Both the position numbers and the translations under genes were made by a program. Below are positions 27,318 to 37,135 of a stretch of 64,000 nucleotides of DNA, piece by piece. The DNA lies in the NCBI RefSeq assembly GCF_004792655.1, contig NZ_SRZC01000001.1:186001-250000 (forward strand), in the 5' to 3' direction. Positions within the stretch are counted from its first letter, which is position 1, and each line of letters starts with the position of its first letter. The notes below the pieces were generated by a model that was given only the letters and a program-made list of their open reading frames with translations, had not been told where the DNA came from and made no database searches. This DNA is from Palleniella muris (GTDB taxonomy: Bacteria; Bacteroidota; Bacteroidia; Bacteroidales; Bacteroidaceae).

Positions 27318-29798
27318 TTATTTCACCGGAATCAGGTAATGCGTTCCGCGCTTCAGGTTCGGATCAATCATCCACTGGTCAACGACAATATTCGGGTCAA
27401 GAGCCTTGATTTCAAGCCTGTGACTGCCCTTTGAGAGATTGACTTTCAGCGTGCGCCGTGCCTGTCCGCGCAGCACATTCACCTTCCATTGCTCGGAACG
27501 GAACGGCTCTTTCTGTGAGAACACCGTCGGCTCTGCTCCGTCAATGCTCACTTGGAAGCGCAAGTCACCGCTGTCGTTCGGCTGCGTCGGGATAAGGGCA
27601 ACTGTCAGATTCGCCTCGCCCTCGTGGTCAAATGTGAAGTCATAGGTCAGTGTGCCGCCCTTCTGCAGTGGCACAGCGTTCATCGAATGACCTAACATCT
27701 TGACTGGCGCAGTGCCCTCCGGAGCGGTGGTGAAGGACGATGCGTTGCGCGCCACGACACCGTCAAGGTCTATGGCGTGATACTTCCGGGCGTTGGTTTC
27801 CGTTGCAGAAGCCGCCTTGACATCCTCATCCGTGAAGAGATAAGGCAGGACAGGCGCACCCATCGACGGCAGACGGCGAGGATTGTTGTCCATAATATCA
27901 TGCCATTTGCCGTTCGCCAGATCATTATTATAATAGTCGGTCATCACCATAACCCTGCGATAAGCGTCAAGACTCCTTACACATGCCGCCTTCATCTCTG
28001 CCTGTTTGCCGTTGGAAAGCTGGCGCGCACGCTGCGCTTCAAGCATTTTCACGGCATTGAAGGCTGCTGATTTCACAGGGTACTCCACCGCTGCGAAGAA
28101 CGCATCGTGAAGGCGTGCCGGGATATTCCTCTTTGCTACACTGTCGACAACAGCCACAATGCGGTGGTAATCATCAAGATAACGGTCGAGTTCATTGCCG
28201 AACTGTGTGGTGGAGAACTCACTGTTGCGCACCGGAGAGAGACCGCGGTCGTAGATTTTCTTGTCCCTTTCCACCTGTGACCATCCCATAAACTCCGGGC
28301 GACGGATACCGCAAAGCCTGTAAAACTCCTTCATCGCCGGGGCAAGTGCATTGGCTGCCTCCGCCCCGAACTGCGTTGTGAGCCACTGTTTCAGATGATT
28401 GTCAAGAGTGCTGCCGTTTACACAGTCGATATTCCACGCCATATCGAGGAACAGTTCAAGGTCGTAAGCAGATACTTTCGGGTCATGGACATTGGCAATC
28501 CACAGCTTGCGCACATTATGGTCATAAGCCTGACGCATCTGATGGAAGATGAGTCCCGGCTGCGTGGTCGTCAGCCAAAGATGGTCATGAGGGCGTCCCC
28601 AATAGCTGAGGTGATAATAGACACCGGCGCCTCCCTGCCTTTGCTGCTCGCGAGGGTCGGACAGGCGGGTTATGTACCCATAATTGTCGTCGCACCACAT
28701 CAGGGTTGCGGTCTCCGGAACGCGCAGTCCTTTCGTGTAAAGCTCAAGGACTTCCTTATAAGGCACAAAGACCTGCATCTGCTTCCGTGGGTCACCGATA
28801 TGTTTCGCGATAAGCTGCTGCTGGTCGTCGATGACTTGTTGCAAGGCGTGGAACTTCTCATCGGCAGTCTTGTAGCCCTCCATCGAACCGTCGTGTATTC
28901 CTCGCATGCCGATGGTGAACATGTTTGTCGAGGACTTGCTGACCTCTTTCAGGCGGTCTGTCCAGTAGTTCTGCACCGCCTCACGGTTCGTTCGGTAGTT
29001 GAATGCGCCACGCTCCTTGACCTTCCACTCGCCGACATTGTTCCTCAAAAGCGGCTCACAATGGGATGTGCCGATGAATATTCCGCAGCTGTCGGCGACA
29101 ATCTTGTTCCGGGGATTGGCGAAAAACGCCTCCGTTCCCTCGTGCATCGCAGGCCATACGGCATTGGCGCGAAGGCGCAGGAGCAGCTCAAAAACACGGC
29201 GATAGGTGTCTGTCGTTATGCGCCGTCCGTCACTGCTGCTCCACGGGCGCAATGACCAGTCCTCGTCATTAATGAAAATGCCGCGCTTCTCCACCGACGC
29301 GCTCTGCTTTGTCATGTAGTCCGTGGCGATTGTAAGGCGCGGCTTGCGCTCGGGAGTGACATCGCCCCACCATACCCATGGCGACACACCGGCGATGCGG
29401 CTCAGTTCGAGCAGGCCATAAGCCGTGCCCCTGCCGTTGCCGCCTGCCACAAGAATGCGTCCTTCATGGACTTTGACAACAAAAGCATCCGTGCCGTTCC
29501 GCAGGAAATCCGTGTCAACACCGGCTTTCATGAGGCATTGCTTCTCCGCCTTTCCGGCCTTGTCAAGCTGAACGATTTGTATTGTCGCACGCTTCATGTC
29601 GGCACGCTGCGGCTCCGCATCCGTCACCATCCGCATGTCGGAATTGAACATCCTCAGTGCGACAGTGACCACCGGGTCGGTACGTTTCTGCACGGAAAGC
29701 GTCACAGGCTTCCCATTGCCGAACCATACAAGCTCATCGGCATTCACCGGCACGAGTGAGAAGCAGGAAAGGAACAGTAGGATTATCTTTTTGCGCAT
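27318..29798 (-). CDS. GH115 family glycoside hydrolase (alpha-glucuronidase-type)
   Basis: Secreted enzyme of 826 residues, signal peptide MRKKIILLFLSCFSLVPVNA. The GH115 type is recognised from GGNGRGTAYGLLELSRIAGV, WVWWGDVTPERKP and GIFINDEDWSLRPW in the N-terminal third, with a C-terminal beta-sandwich. Known family members release (4-O-methyl-)glucuronic acid from xylan side chains or other glucuronylated glycans. Here a glucuronic-acid decoration on pectin side chains is the likely target (inference). The start at 29798 is chosen for the signal peptide. An upstream in-frame ATG at 30053 would translate promoter and repeat DNA and is rejected. Candidate promoter and operator lie directly upstream. 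Confidence 0.88.
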   Translation of the reverse strand: MRKKIILLFLSCFSLVPVNADELVWFGNGKPVTLSVQKRTDPVVTVALRMFNSDMRMVTDAEPQRADMKRATIQIVQLDKAGKAEKQCLMKAGVDTDFLRNGTDAFVVKVHEGRILVAGGNGRGTAYGLLELSRIAGVSPWVWWGDVTPERKPRLTIATDYMTKQSASVEKRGIFINDEDWSLRPWSSSDGRRITTDTYRRVFELLLRLRANAVWPAMHEGTEAFFANPRNKIVADSCGIFIGTSHCEPLLRNNVGEWKVKERGAFNYRTNREAVQNYWTDRLKEVSKSSTNMFTIGMRGIHDGSMEGYKTADEKFHALQQVIDDQQQLIAKHIGDPRKQMQVFVPYKEVLELYTKGLRVPETATLMWCDDNYGYITRLSDPREQQRQGGAGVYYHLSYWGRPHDHLWLTTTQPGLIFHQMRQAYDHNVRKLWIANVHDPKVSAYDLELFLDMAWNIDCVNGSTLDNHLKQWLTTQFGAEAANALAPAMKEFYRLCGIRRPEFMGWSQVERDKKIYDRGLSPVRNSEFSTTQFGNELDRYLDDYHRIVAVVDSVAKRNIPARLHDAFFAAVEYPVKSAAFNAVKMLEAQRARQLSNGKQAEMKAACVRSLDAYRRVMVMTDYYNNDLANGKWHDIMDNNPRRLPSMGAPVLPYLFTDEDVKAASATETNARKYHAIDLDGVVARNASSFTTAPEGTAPVKMLGHSMNAVPLQKGGTLTYDFTFDHEGEANLTVALIPTQPNDSGDLRFQVSIDGAEPTVFSQKEPFRSEQWKVNVLRGQARRTLKVNLSKGSHRLEIKALDPNIVVDQWMIDPNLKRGTHYLIPVK

Positions 29799-29866
29799 GG
29801 TATATGTTTTTACAGTTTTTACGGTTAGTTTGATAAGGAAAATGCAGGTATGTTTGTTTTCTTCCG

Positions 29867-29896
29867 CAAAATTAATGAAAACAGACGAAATAACAA
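29867..29896 (-). promoter_or_regulatory. Promoter of the GH115-GH43 unit
   Basis: Minus strand TTG (29894-29896), 19-nt spacer, TAATTTTG (29867-29874). Transcription would begin near 29860, giving a leader of about 62 nt. Confidence 0.6.
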
Positions 29897-29901
29897 TGTA
29901 A

Positions 29902-29940
29902 ATCCGTGCGCATAAGATGTGATTTCGTATAAAAACACAT
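29902..29940. promoter_or_regulatory. Candidate PUL operator, copy 1 (GH115)
   Basis: ATCCGTGCGC, then ATA, then AGATGTGATT, TC and GT, followed 8 nt later by CACAT at 29936-29940. ATGTG and CACAT form an inverted repeat with a 14-nt spacer. The 27-nt block 29902-29928 agrees with 47442-47468 upstream of PL11 at 22 positions. It lies 5 nt upstream of the -33 box, as an activator site would. Confidence 0.6.
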
Positions 29941-29971
29941 GGTTTTGCGAAGAAGAAATCATGGTTTCCCA

Positions 29972-30059
29972 AAAGGTTACGCTTTGCATGACGAAAGATA
30001 ACGTTTTGCATGGTCAAAGGTAACGCTTTGACGTGCAAAGCGATACCTTTCATTTTTAC
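29972..30059. repeat. 22-bp tandem array, four units
   Basis: Units start at 29972, 29994, 30016 and 30038. Cores read AAAGGTTACGCTTT, AAAGATAACGTTTT, AAAGGTAACGCTTT and AAGCGATACCTTT. It lies upstream of the GH115 promoter and downstream of the terminator of the SusC/D operon. Confidence 0.9.
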
Positions 30060-30180
30060 ACAATTATATCCTTGGTTATCAAAGCATTACAACAAAAAAA
30101 AGACATTATCACTCGAAGAATCCACGGAAATCATCAGAATCCGCATTAGAAACATTTCCAAAGGGAAACCTACCGACAAC

Positions 30181-30213
30181 AAAAAAGGACGCCGTTCATG
30201 GCGTCCCTTTTTG
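30181..30213 (-). terminator. Terminator of the susC/susD operon
   Basis: GGACGCC (30187-30193) pairs with GGCGTCC (30200-30206) with a 6-nt loop, flanked by A and T runs on both sides (extended stem AAAAAGGACGCC/GGCGTCCCTTTTT). It lies about 25 nt after the stop codon of the last gene of the operon. Confidence 0.85.
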
Positions 30214-30237
30214 TTTATAAATTATCCTCGTTGAGGA

Positions 30238-32397
30238 TTACTTCATGATCATCTTCTTTCCGTTGTGGATGAAGATAGAGCCCTTAGCAGGCTTCGCGAT
30301 GCGCTGACCTGCGAGGTTGTAGTAAGCACCTGCGTTCTGAGCGTTCTCACCGGTACCGATGTTCTCGATGCCTACTGAACCGCCCTTCACACCGAATACC
30401 TTTGCGTAGACAAGGGCTGTGTCGATACGATAGAGCTGGAAGCCGAGAGTCTTCGTGCCGTCCTCCTCATCGATAACGTAAGCACCGCCTGCCTTGCTGC
30501 CAAGAACCTCACGGCCTGTACTTGCGATTGGATAAGCAACATCCTCACCCTTTACCTGAGCGAAATACTCGTCAGCTGTTGCGCATACAGGGTGGATAGA
30601 GTTGCTGCCATAGCTATTGATTGTGTTGACTATCACGATGTCGTTAGCACCGATACCTTTGAACTTGACAGTGTTGTAGTTGTTCTTTGTAGCATTCTGG
30701 GTAAGACCGATGCCCTGGAGAACCTGAGCAGCAAGACCGTTCCAAAGAGTAACACCCTCGAATGTTGCAGCAGCCTTCTCCTCTGTCATGTCAGTGTCAG
30801 CAATAACCCAGCGGTGTATGACGCACTCTGAATCGTCAGCAACATAGCCGAATGGATAGACAGCTGTATAAACAGGGTTGCCCTTGTCGTCAACAGCAGG
30901 GCTGCCATCCTCACCCATTACAGGCTGGTTGACGTCATAGTAGAAGAGACGCTTGCGGGCTGTCCAGTTGTTCTCACCACTTGTTGTTGCAGAATTCAAA
31001 TCCTCTATGGCAGCGAAGCCAGCAGCCTTGATTGTCTCCGGAGTCATACGGGCAAAGTCGTAGCTATTCTTAAGCTCGTACTCGATGTTGTTCTCTATAG
31101 TTACTACAGTAGCCTGATAGCCGAAAGCAGATGTTGTCACAGTCAGAGTACCTGCCTCAGGAACAGTAACTGTGGTACCTGTAGGAAGCTCCTCGCCGCT
31201 CAATGTAGTGCCGTTCTTGCCATTGAATGTGTAAGAGATGAACAATGTTGGAGACAATGGCACTTCAGCGTTGCTTACAGTAAGTTTGTACGTCTTAGCG
31301 AAGCCTTCTTCCACAGAGATAACGTCAGCGGCAACTGCAGGGAGAGCACAAGGTGAGCAGTCAACTTCCATAGTAATCTCGTTAGACTTAGCAGTACCAA
31401 CCTCTGTCCAAGCTACCAATGTACCACTTGTTGTAGTAGAATACTTGTAAGAACCAGTGCAGTCGTCGTATCTTACTTCTGCAACATCACCCTCAGTTCC
31501 CTTTACCTTCAATGTCTCACCAGGTTTGAATGTGATGGTGTAAATACGGAGGTTCGGGTTAAGATTGCCTTCTTCGTCTTTTCCAAGACCAGTGAGAGCC
31601 ACAACAGGGTCGTTTGCCACATCCTGAGCAGACTCGCAAGTGAGGCTGATGTTATCAAAGTAGTATCTTGCCTGATAACGTGCAACCATAACGTTCAAGC
31701 CCTCTGCATACATGCTGATTTCTGTGCCGTCACACTCTGTAGCAGGGATTGTACGTGTACCGGAAGTAACAGTAGTACCCATAAGGTCACTAACGTTGTA
31801 CTCTATGGTACGAGCATTAACGTCAACGTTGAGAGAAACAAGGTACCAAGAACCTTGAGTAAGATTAACAATGTTAGACTCATCACCATTCACGAAATAT
31901 GCATCACCTGTAGCGATATCTGCCTTTTGTGAAAGGTCAAAGAGGAAGCCAACATAAGCAGCTGGGTCTGTGATTTCATTTCCGTCTTGATCCTTAAGGT
32001 AAGTCCAGCGGTTGATATAAGGCTGATTGGCCGGAGCGGAAAGGTTAGATACAACTGTGATTGCACTGTTGTACTGGTTGTTTGAAGGTTGTTGTGGGCA
32101 AAATTCGAATGTCAAGGTATATTTGCCATCTTCAAGGATAGAGGCATTCTCACCATAGACTTCGGCACCCCAATTCAATACAGCGTTACGGCCGTTGGTT
32201 GCACCGCCAAACAACTCAAAGTACGTGCCTTGGTCATCAGTCAGGATGTTCATGGCCTCACCACCATAAGTCCAGCCTGTCTCCGCAGAGCTTGTCACGC
32301 CTTCAAAGTTCTGCGAGAACAGCACGCGTGTACCCGCACTTACATTAGAGATGCAGAGCATCGTCAATGCAACGAGAGAAAGATAAAACTTTTTCAT
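30238..32397 (-). CDS. Secreted PUL accessory protein with Prevotella-type C-terminal tail
   Basis: A 719-residue exported protein with signal peptide MKKFYLSLVALTMLCISNVSA. Residues about 24-255 look like a jelly-roll carbohydrate-binding module (LFSQNFEGVTSSAETGWTYG at the start, YFDNISLTC at the end). The middle is Thr/Val-rich and beta-strand rich. The C-terminus (YYNLAGQRIAKPAKG, then FIHNGKKMIMK) is the tail seen on many secreted Prevotella proteins. As the gene after susD it occupies the usual SusE/F place and is probably a glycan-binding or surface-exposed protein. No catalytic motif is recognised. Confidence 0.65.
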   Translation of the reverse strand: MKKFYLSLVALTMLCISNVSAGTRVLFSQNFEGVTSSAETGWTYGGEAMNILTDDQGTYFELFGGATNGRNAVLNWGAEVYGENASILEDGKYTLTFEFCPQQPSNNQYNSAITVVSNLSAPANQPYINRWTYLKDQDGNEITDPAAYVGFLFDLSQKADIATGDAYFVNGDESNIVNLTQGSWYLVSLNVDVNARTIEYNVSDLMGTTVTSGTRTIPATECDGTEISMYAEGLNVMVARYQARYYFDNISLTCESAQDVANDPVVALTGLGKDEEGNLNPNLRIYTITFKPGETLKVKGTEGDVAEVRYDDCTGSYKYSTTTSGTLVAWTEVGTAKSNEITMEVDCSPCALPAVAADVISVEEGFAKTYKLTVSNAEVPLSPTLFISYTFNGKNGTTLSGEELPTGTTVTVPEAGTLTVTTSAFGYQATVVTIENNIEYELKNSYDFARMTPETIKAAGFAAIEDLNSATTSGENNWTARKRLFYYDVNQPVMGEDGSPAVDDKGNPVYTAVYPFGYVADDSECVIHRWVIADTDMTEEKAAATFEGVTLWNGLAAQVLQGIGLTQNATKNNYNTVKFKGIGANDIVIVNTINSYGSNSIHPVCATADEYFAQVKGEDVAYPIASTGREVLGSKAGGAYVIDEEDGTKTLGFQLYRIDTALVYAKVFGVKGGSVGIENIGTGENAQNAGAYYNLAGQRIAKPAKGSIFIHNGKKMIMK

Positions 32398-32450
32398 ACG
32401 TTTGATTTTTAGTTAATAATAAAATTGATAAATTAGTAATGATATATTTC

Positions 32451-32492
32451 TTTATTATGTGGCAGGGCAAGAGTGTCCTGCCACATAATAAA
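32451..32492 (-). other. Long intercistronic stem-loop after the second susD
   Basis: A 19-bp inverted repeat (32451-32469 and 32474-32492) with one mismatch/G-U pair and a 4-nt loop; its core is GTGGCAGG/CCTGCCAC. It begins 10 nt after the susD stop codon. On the transcribed minus strand no T-run follows, so it is more likely an mRNA stabiliser or processing element than a terminator. Confidence 0.7.
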
Positions 32493-32501
32493 TTTATTTT
32501 T

Positions 32502-34220
32502 TTATTCCCATCCAGGAGTCTGGGTGAGTGCACCGGACTTCAGGATTTCGCTCTGTGGCAGAGGGAAAAGGTTGAACTTGTCCTCCCAATTACGGGCAGT
32601 GATGTATGATGGGTTGGTCACTACATTGTATGTGAATGACTCATCAGCATTCTTTGTGATTTCCATCACCTTGATGTCCTTGAAGTACTCTGCACCCTTC
32701 TTCCAGCGGCGCACATCGAAGAAGCGGTGTCCCTCGAATGCGAGTTCCACGAAGCGCTCGTTCTCATAACGCTTTGTGAACGCTTCTGGGCTGAGTCCTG
32801 TCTTTATATCAGGCTGTCCGGCACGCTTGCGCACGATATTGATAGCCTGTGCAGCGGTGCGTGTAAGTCCCTCACCTGATGTGTAACCGTCACCGAAGTA
32901 GTTCAGCACAGCCTCAGCATAGTCGAGATAGATGCCGCCAAGGCGGAAGAGTACCCATGTATGGTAGGATGTAGTTGCGTTGGAAGCACCGATGACCTGT
33001 GTCTTCTGCAGATACTTTTTCAGGTAGTAGCCTGTAGGAGTACCGTAAACAACAGAACGGCTGTTGCGACCGCCGTAGTAAGTCTCCAGCACAGCCTTTG
33101 CGTCTGTTGCCAGTCCGTCAGGCCAACGCTCGCCGTTGACAGCGATGGTAGCTGCGAGGCGTGCATCGCGGTTGGCGTATGGGTTCTGCGCATCGTAATC
33201 CGGATCCTCAGTGATTGTCAGGCCTTTCTTTGTCTCATAAGCGTCGACAAGGTTCTGGGTAGGGCAGTTGCCGCCGCCTGCGTTCTCCATACCAATTGGG
33301 AAGTTGTTCTTCTCGAAAGAGTTGGAAGCAGCGGTACGTGTGCCAAAAAGGATTTCTTTTGTGCACTTTGAGTAGCTGTCAACAGCGAACAGGTCGGCGT
33401 ATTTTGAAACCAATCCCATGTTGCGTGATGTGCAGGCATTGATACATTCCTGAGCACGGAGAGCAGCCTCTTTCCAGAGTTCCTTGTTGTTTTCAGGATT
33501 GAAGAGTGGGCTTGCGTGGTACAGGGCAGCACGTGCGCGGAGAGCCATCACAGTGAGGTTGTTGGCGCGTCCGTTCTCGACAAGTCCGAGTTCAGAATAA
33601 GCCTTTGAGTAATCCTTGATGATTTCATCCTTTATAGCATAACATTCGTCGTCGATGAACTTGAAGATTTCCTCAGCCGTCGCGCGTGGAGTGTTGTTGG
33701 CTGTCTCAGCGTCGACATAGTTTACGATGAGCGGCACACCGCCATACTGGCGCACCAACTGGAAATAGAAGTAAGCACGCATGAAACGCGCCTCATACTG
33801 GAAGTTGTTGTACTTCTCCATCTTAGCCTCATAGTTGATGTCAAGCTTATAGTCATCGAACGTCAGATTGGTGAACTTGTCAAGGAAGAGGTTGCAGTAA
33901 GAGATACCGTGCCAGCACTTGTCCCATACAGAGGAATTGGCATTGGCAGGTCCCCAGTTGCCGTTGAAGAAGCTCTCGACAGAGTTGCCCTGATGAGAAT
34001 AGACAGCCTCGTCGGTTGCAGATGCGAGCATTGCTCCGCTGTAGTTTCCCCAATCGGAGTCAAGGTCACGGTAGATGGTTGTCATCAAGCCATTGACATT
34101 TTCAAAATTCTCCTTGATGTAGTCCTCGCCGTCAACCTTATACTCGTGGTAGTCCATGTCGCATGAGGTGAATCCCAGCGAGAGAGCCACGCAACCGAAA
34201 ATTATATTCTTTAGTTTCAT
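32502..34220 (-). CDS. RagB/SusD family glycan-binding lipoprotein (second pair)
   Basis: Surface lipoprotein of 572 residues that forms the lid over its SusC partner and binds oligosaccharides. The lipobox is seen in LGFTSC near residue 20. SusD features include the helical TPR-like N-terminal part (YNNFQYEARFMRAYFYFQLVRQYGG) and the C-terminal FVELAFEGHRFFDVRRWKKG segment. It lies 22 nt downstream of its susC. The operon order is susC1-susD1-susC2-susD2-accessory gene. Confidence 0.95.
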   Translation of the reverse strand: MKLKNIIFGCVALSLGFTSCDMDYHEYKVDGEDYIKENFENVNGLMTTIYRDLDSDWGNYSGAMLASATDEAVYSHQGNSVESFFNGNWGPANANSSVWDKCWHGISYCNLFLDKFTNLTFDDYKLDINYEAKMEKYNNFQYEARFMRAYFYFQLVRQYGGVPLIVNYVDAETANNTPRATAEEIFKFIDDECYAIKDEIIKDYSKAYSELGLVENGRANNLTVMALRARAALYHASPLFNPENNKELWKEAALRAQECINACTSRNMGLVSKYADLFAVDSYSKCTKEILFGTRTAASNSFEKNNFPIGMENAGGGNCPTQNLVDAYETKKGLTITEDPDYDAQNPYANRDARLAATIAVNGERWPDGLATDAKAVLETYYGGRNSRSVVYGTPTGYYLKKYLQKTQVIGASNATTSYHTWVLFRLGGIYLDYAEAVLNYFGDGYTSGEGLTRTAAQAINIVRKRAGQPDIKTGLSPEAFTKRYENERFVELAFEGHRFFDVRRWKKGAEYFKDIKVMEITKNADESFTYNVVTNPSYITARNWEDKFNLFPLPQSEILKSGALTQTPGWE

Positions 34221-34242
34221 AATTGTTGTTCAGTTTTAAGGG

Positions 34243-37098
34243 TTAGAAAGTAAGCTGTGCACCAACTACAATGCTGCGTGAGGCAGGAGTTCCGTTGCCG
34301 AGAATCTCAGCGTCACGACCCTCGATGTGGTCAGCGCAGAAGAGGTCGTTGCCACGGACATAGACTTTGGCAGCGTTCACGAAACCGGTCTTCTTCATGA
34401 CAGCCTTTGGCAGGTTGTAGTAGACCTCAATGTTGCGGAGCTTCAGGAATGAGCGGTCGCGCATCCAGAATGTGCTCGCCTGATAGTTGTTGGCGTTGCT
34501 GGATGAGCTGAGACGTGGGAACATAGCGTTAGGGTCGTTGCTCTCTGCTGTCCAGCGGTTGTCATAAACATACTGTGCAAGGGATGTATTGTTGACAAGT
34601 CCCCAGTAGTAGCCGGAGTTGCTTAGCATTGCTGTGTAGCGACCTGCGCCCTGGAAGAGTGCTGTGAAGCCCAGTCCCTTGTACTCTGCTCCGAGGTGGA
34701 AAGAGTAGTAGAGTTCAGGACATGTTGAGCTGTAACCAATCTTTGTCTTGTCGTTAGCGTCAATCTTGCCGTCACCGTTCACGTCCTTATAGCGGATGTC
34801 ACCCGGGCGCACCTGTGAGAAGGTGTGTGCAGGGATGCCGTCAACGAGAGCGGTAGGGTTGCCGTCTTTATCATACACGAAGTCTTCGTTGCGGAAGAGT
34901 CCTTCAGCGATAAGTCCGTAGTTGGAATTGAGCGGATTGCCTGTGGTCACGAGGTTAGCGTAAGCCTTTGGTTCTTCTGCCTGTTCCTTAATCTCGTTCT
35001 TTGAGAGGGTCATGTTTCCGCCGATGTTGAATGTAACGTCGCCGATGGTCTTTGTATAGTCAAGAGCAAGGTCAAAACCGTACTGGTCAACCACACCTGC
35101 ATTGACATAAGGAGCTTCGAAACCAATGAGTGAAGAGAATGCGCCTGCACCACTCACCCAGATATCATAACGATGCTGGTTGAAGTAGTCAAACTCGATG
35201 TTCAGTCCCTTGAAGAGAGTGGCGTCGATACCTATGTTGAACTTGCGCGCCTTCTCGTGTGAAGGATTTGCGGTTGCCATCTGACCAAGCACTGTAGCAC
35301 CGTCGCTGGTGTCGTAGCCGGCACCCCACAGATACTGTGTACCGTTTTTTGAGTAAGACTGTGTGTAGTATGTCCACAAGTTGTCACCCGGCAGATAGTC
35401 GGCACTGATTACGCCAAAAGAAGCGCGGAGCTTAAGGAAGTTAAGCCAGGAGACATCCTTCAGGAAATTCTCGTTTGAAGCAACCCATGCTGCTGACACT
35501 GTTGGAGACATCGCCCACTTTGTACCCGGAGCAAGACGGCTTGAGCCTGACTCCATGAGTGCCAATTCGCCGATATACTTGTTGTTGTAAGCGTAATGAC
35601 CGAGCCAAGAGATGTTCTGACGGTAAATCTTTGTGTTGACACCTGTTGTCTCCTCAAAGTCGTAGCCATACATCAACTGGCTGTAGACGCTGTGCTTGCC
35701 GAAAGAGCGGTTGTAGTTGAAACCTGCACCGAAGGTCATACGACGAGCGTACTTGTCAGTAGCTGCGCCTGCACCCATCTCTCCCTGCTTGCCACCTTCC
35801 CAGTAATCACCGAGAACTGGTTCACCGTTTGCCCATCCTGTCACAGGAGTGTAGCCGTAGAGATACTCCTTGGAGTGGTCCTCGTAAAGGGTGGAATATA
35901 TGTCGTAGCTTGCCTTAACCGTCAGGCTGAGTCCCTTTGTCCAAGAGTCGAGTTTCTGGTCAAGGACTGCGTCGAGGTTCAGTGCGCGCTCATGAATCTT
36001 GTAATAGGCTGCGCCTGTTGACTGAGCTACTGGGTTGTTTGTTCCTGCCCATGTGCTGGAACCGCCCCATGTGCCGTGCTCGTTCTTTATAGGGAAAGCA
36101 GCTGAAGGCACTGAGTACATCATTCCCCAAAGATCAACATTGCTGCCCGGGCGTGACATCTCGCTCAGCATACCGAGGAGGTTGACTCTCATCATTGTGT
36201 TTGGAGTGAGGTCGATGTCGAGGTTTGTGCGTATGTTACCACGAACGTACTTGTCCTGAGTGTTATAGCCCTCATTCATTGCAGGATTCTTGATGAAGCC
36301 CTTGTCAGAGATAAGGGTTGCCGCTGTGAAATAGCGGAACTTCTCACCACCACCGCTGAACTCAAGCCCTAAGCGGTTGTCAAGAGCGTGGTTGCGGAAT
36401 GTCTCGCCCACCCAATTGACACTTGGATACTGGTAAGGGTGTGTACCATTCTGGAAAGCGGCAATCTCGTCAGCAGAATACTTCGCGAACTGTCCCTGTC
36501 CCTCATTGTACAGAGCCTCGTTCATTGCGCTTGCATAAGTCGCACCATCGATGAACTTAGGGCGGTTAAGCATCTGACGGAACTCATGGTCATAAGTGAA
36601 CTTTATAGTCTTGCTGTTGTATTCACCACGCTTTGTCTTGATGAGCAGTGCACCGTTTGTGCCTTTGTAACCATAGAGGGCAACGGCAGCAGCATCCTTG
36701 AGGATCTGCACTTCCTCCACCTCGTCGGCACTGATGTAGCTGATGTCACGCTCCACACCGTCGACAAGCACCAATGGGCTGCTGACACTGAGGCTCTGCA
36801 AGCCACGGATGTAGAATGTAGGGTTCTGCTCAAAAAATGTGCCTCCGCCCTGCAATGAGATAAGGCCGTTACCCTGTCCGAGGATAGAGTTGCCAATGTT
36901 CTTTGCCGAACGCTTGTTGACATTTTTGTTTGTTATGACAGACACGGCAGCCGTTGAGGTCTCGCGTGAGAAATTCTTGTTGGCTCCCACCTCGATGGTC
37001 TGGTCAACGAAGGCGATGCCTGTGCTGTCCTGCTGTGCTGCTGCCGGAACAGATAGTCCGGCAAGCAGTGAAAGCATCAATATATTCTTATTTTTCAT
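34243..37098 (-). CDS. SusC/RagA TonB-dependent outer-membrane transporter (second, short form)
   Basis: TonB-dependent oligosaccharide importer of 951 residues. After the signal peptide (1-21) it goes almost directly to the plug (VLVDGVERDISYISADEVEEVQ and ILKDAAAVALYGYKGTNGALLI, seen in order). The CarboxypepD_reg-like N-terminal extension found in the first SusC is missing. The barrel ends normally with SIVVGAQLTF. The absent domain is seen in some short SusC proteins and does not imply truncation, because the signal peptide is intact. Confidence 0.93.
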   Translation of the reverse strand: MKNKNILMLSLLAGLSVPAAAQQDSTGIAFVDQTIEVGANKNFSRETSTAAVSVITNKNVNKRSAKNIGNSILGQGNGLISLQGGGTFFEQNPTFYIRGLQSLSVSSPLVLVDGVERDISYISADEVEEVQILKDAAAVALYGYKGTNGALLIKTKRGEYNSKTIKFTYDHEFRQMLNRPKFIDGATYASAMNEALYNEGQGQFAKYSADEIAAFQNGTHPYQYPSVNWVGETFRNHALDNRLGLEFSGGGEKFRYFTAATLISDKGFIKNPAMNEGYNTQDKYVRGNIRTNLDIDLTPNTMMRVNLLGMLSEMSRPGSNVDLWGMMYSVPSAAFPIKNEHGTWGGSSTWAGTNNPVAQSTGAAYYKIHERALNLDAVLDQKLDSWTKGLSLTVKASYDIYSTLYEDHSKEYLYGYTPVTGWANGEPVLGDYWEGGKQGEMGAGAATDKYARRMTFGAGFNYNRSFGKHSVYSQLMYGYDFEETTGVNTKIYRQNISWLGHYAYNNKYIGELALMESGSSRLAPGTKWAMSPTVSAAWVASNENFLKDVSWLNFLKLRASFGVISADYLPGDNLWTYYTQSYSKNGTQYLWGAGYDTSDGATVLGQMATANPSHEKARKFNIGIDATLFKGLNIEFDYFNQHRYDIWVSGAGAFSSLIGFEAPYVNAGVVDQYGFDLALDYTKTIGDVTFNIGGNMTLSKNEIKEQAEEPKAYANLVTTGNPLNSNYGLIAEGLFRNEDFVYDKDGNPTALVDGIPAHTFSQVRPGDIRYKDVNGDGKIDANDKTKIGYSSTCPELYYSFHLGAEYKGLGFTALFQGAGRYTAMLSNSGYYWGLVNNTSLAQYVYDNRWTAESNDPNAMFPRLSSSSNANNYQASTFWMRDRSFLKLRNIEVYYNLPKAVMKKTGFVNAAKVYVRGNDLFCADHIEGRDAEILGNGTPASRSIVVGAQLTF

Positions 37099-37135
37099 AA
37101 AATTCTAAGTTCTTGCACATTAATAATCAAATGTA

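Noticed and set aside
29799-30053. 85-residue N-terminal extension of the GH115 protein
   Set aside because: It would translate the promoter, the operator and part of a 22-bp array; the signal peptide begins at 29798.
34243-37098. SusC2 as a truncated pseudogene
   Set aside because: The signal peptide, plug and terminal strand are intact and the reading frame is continuous; the short form without N-terminal extension is a known variant.
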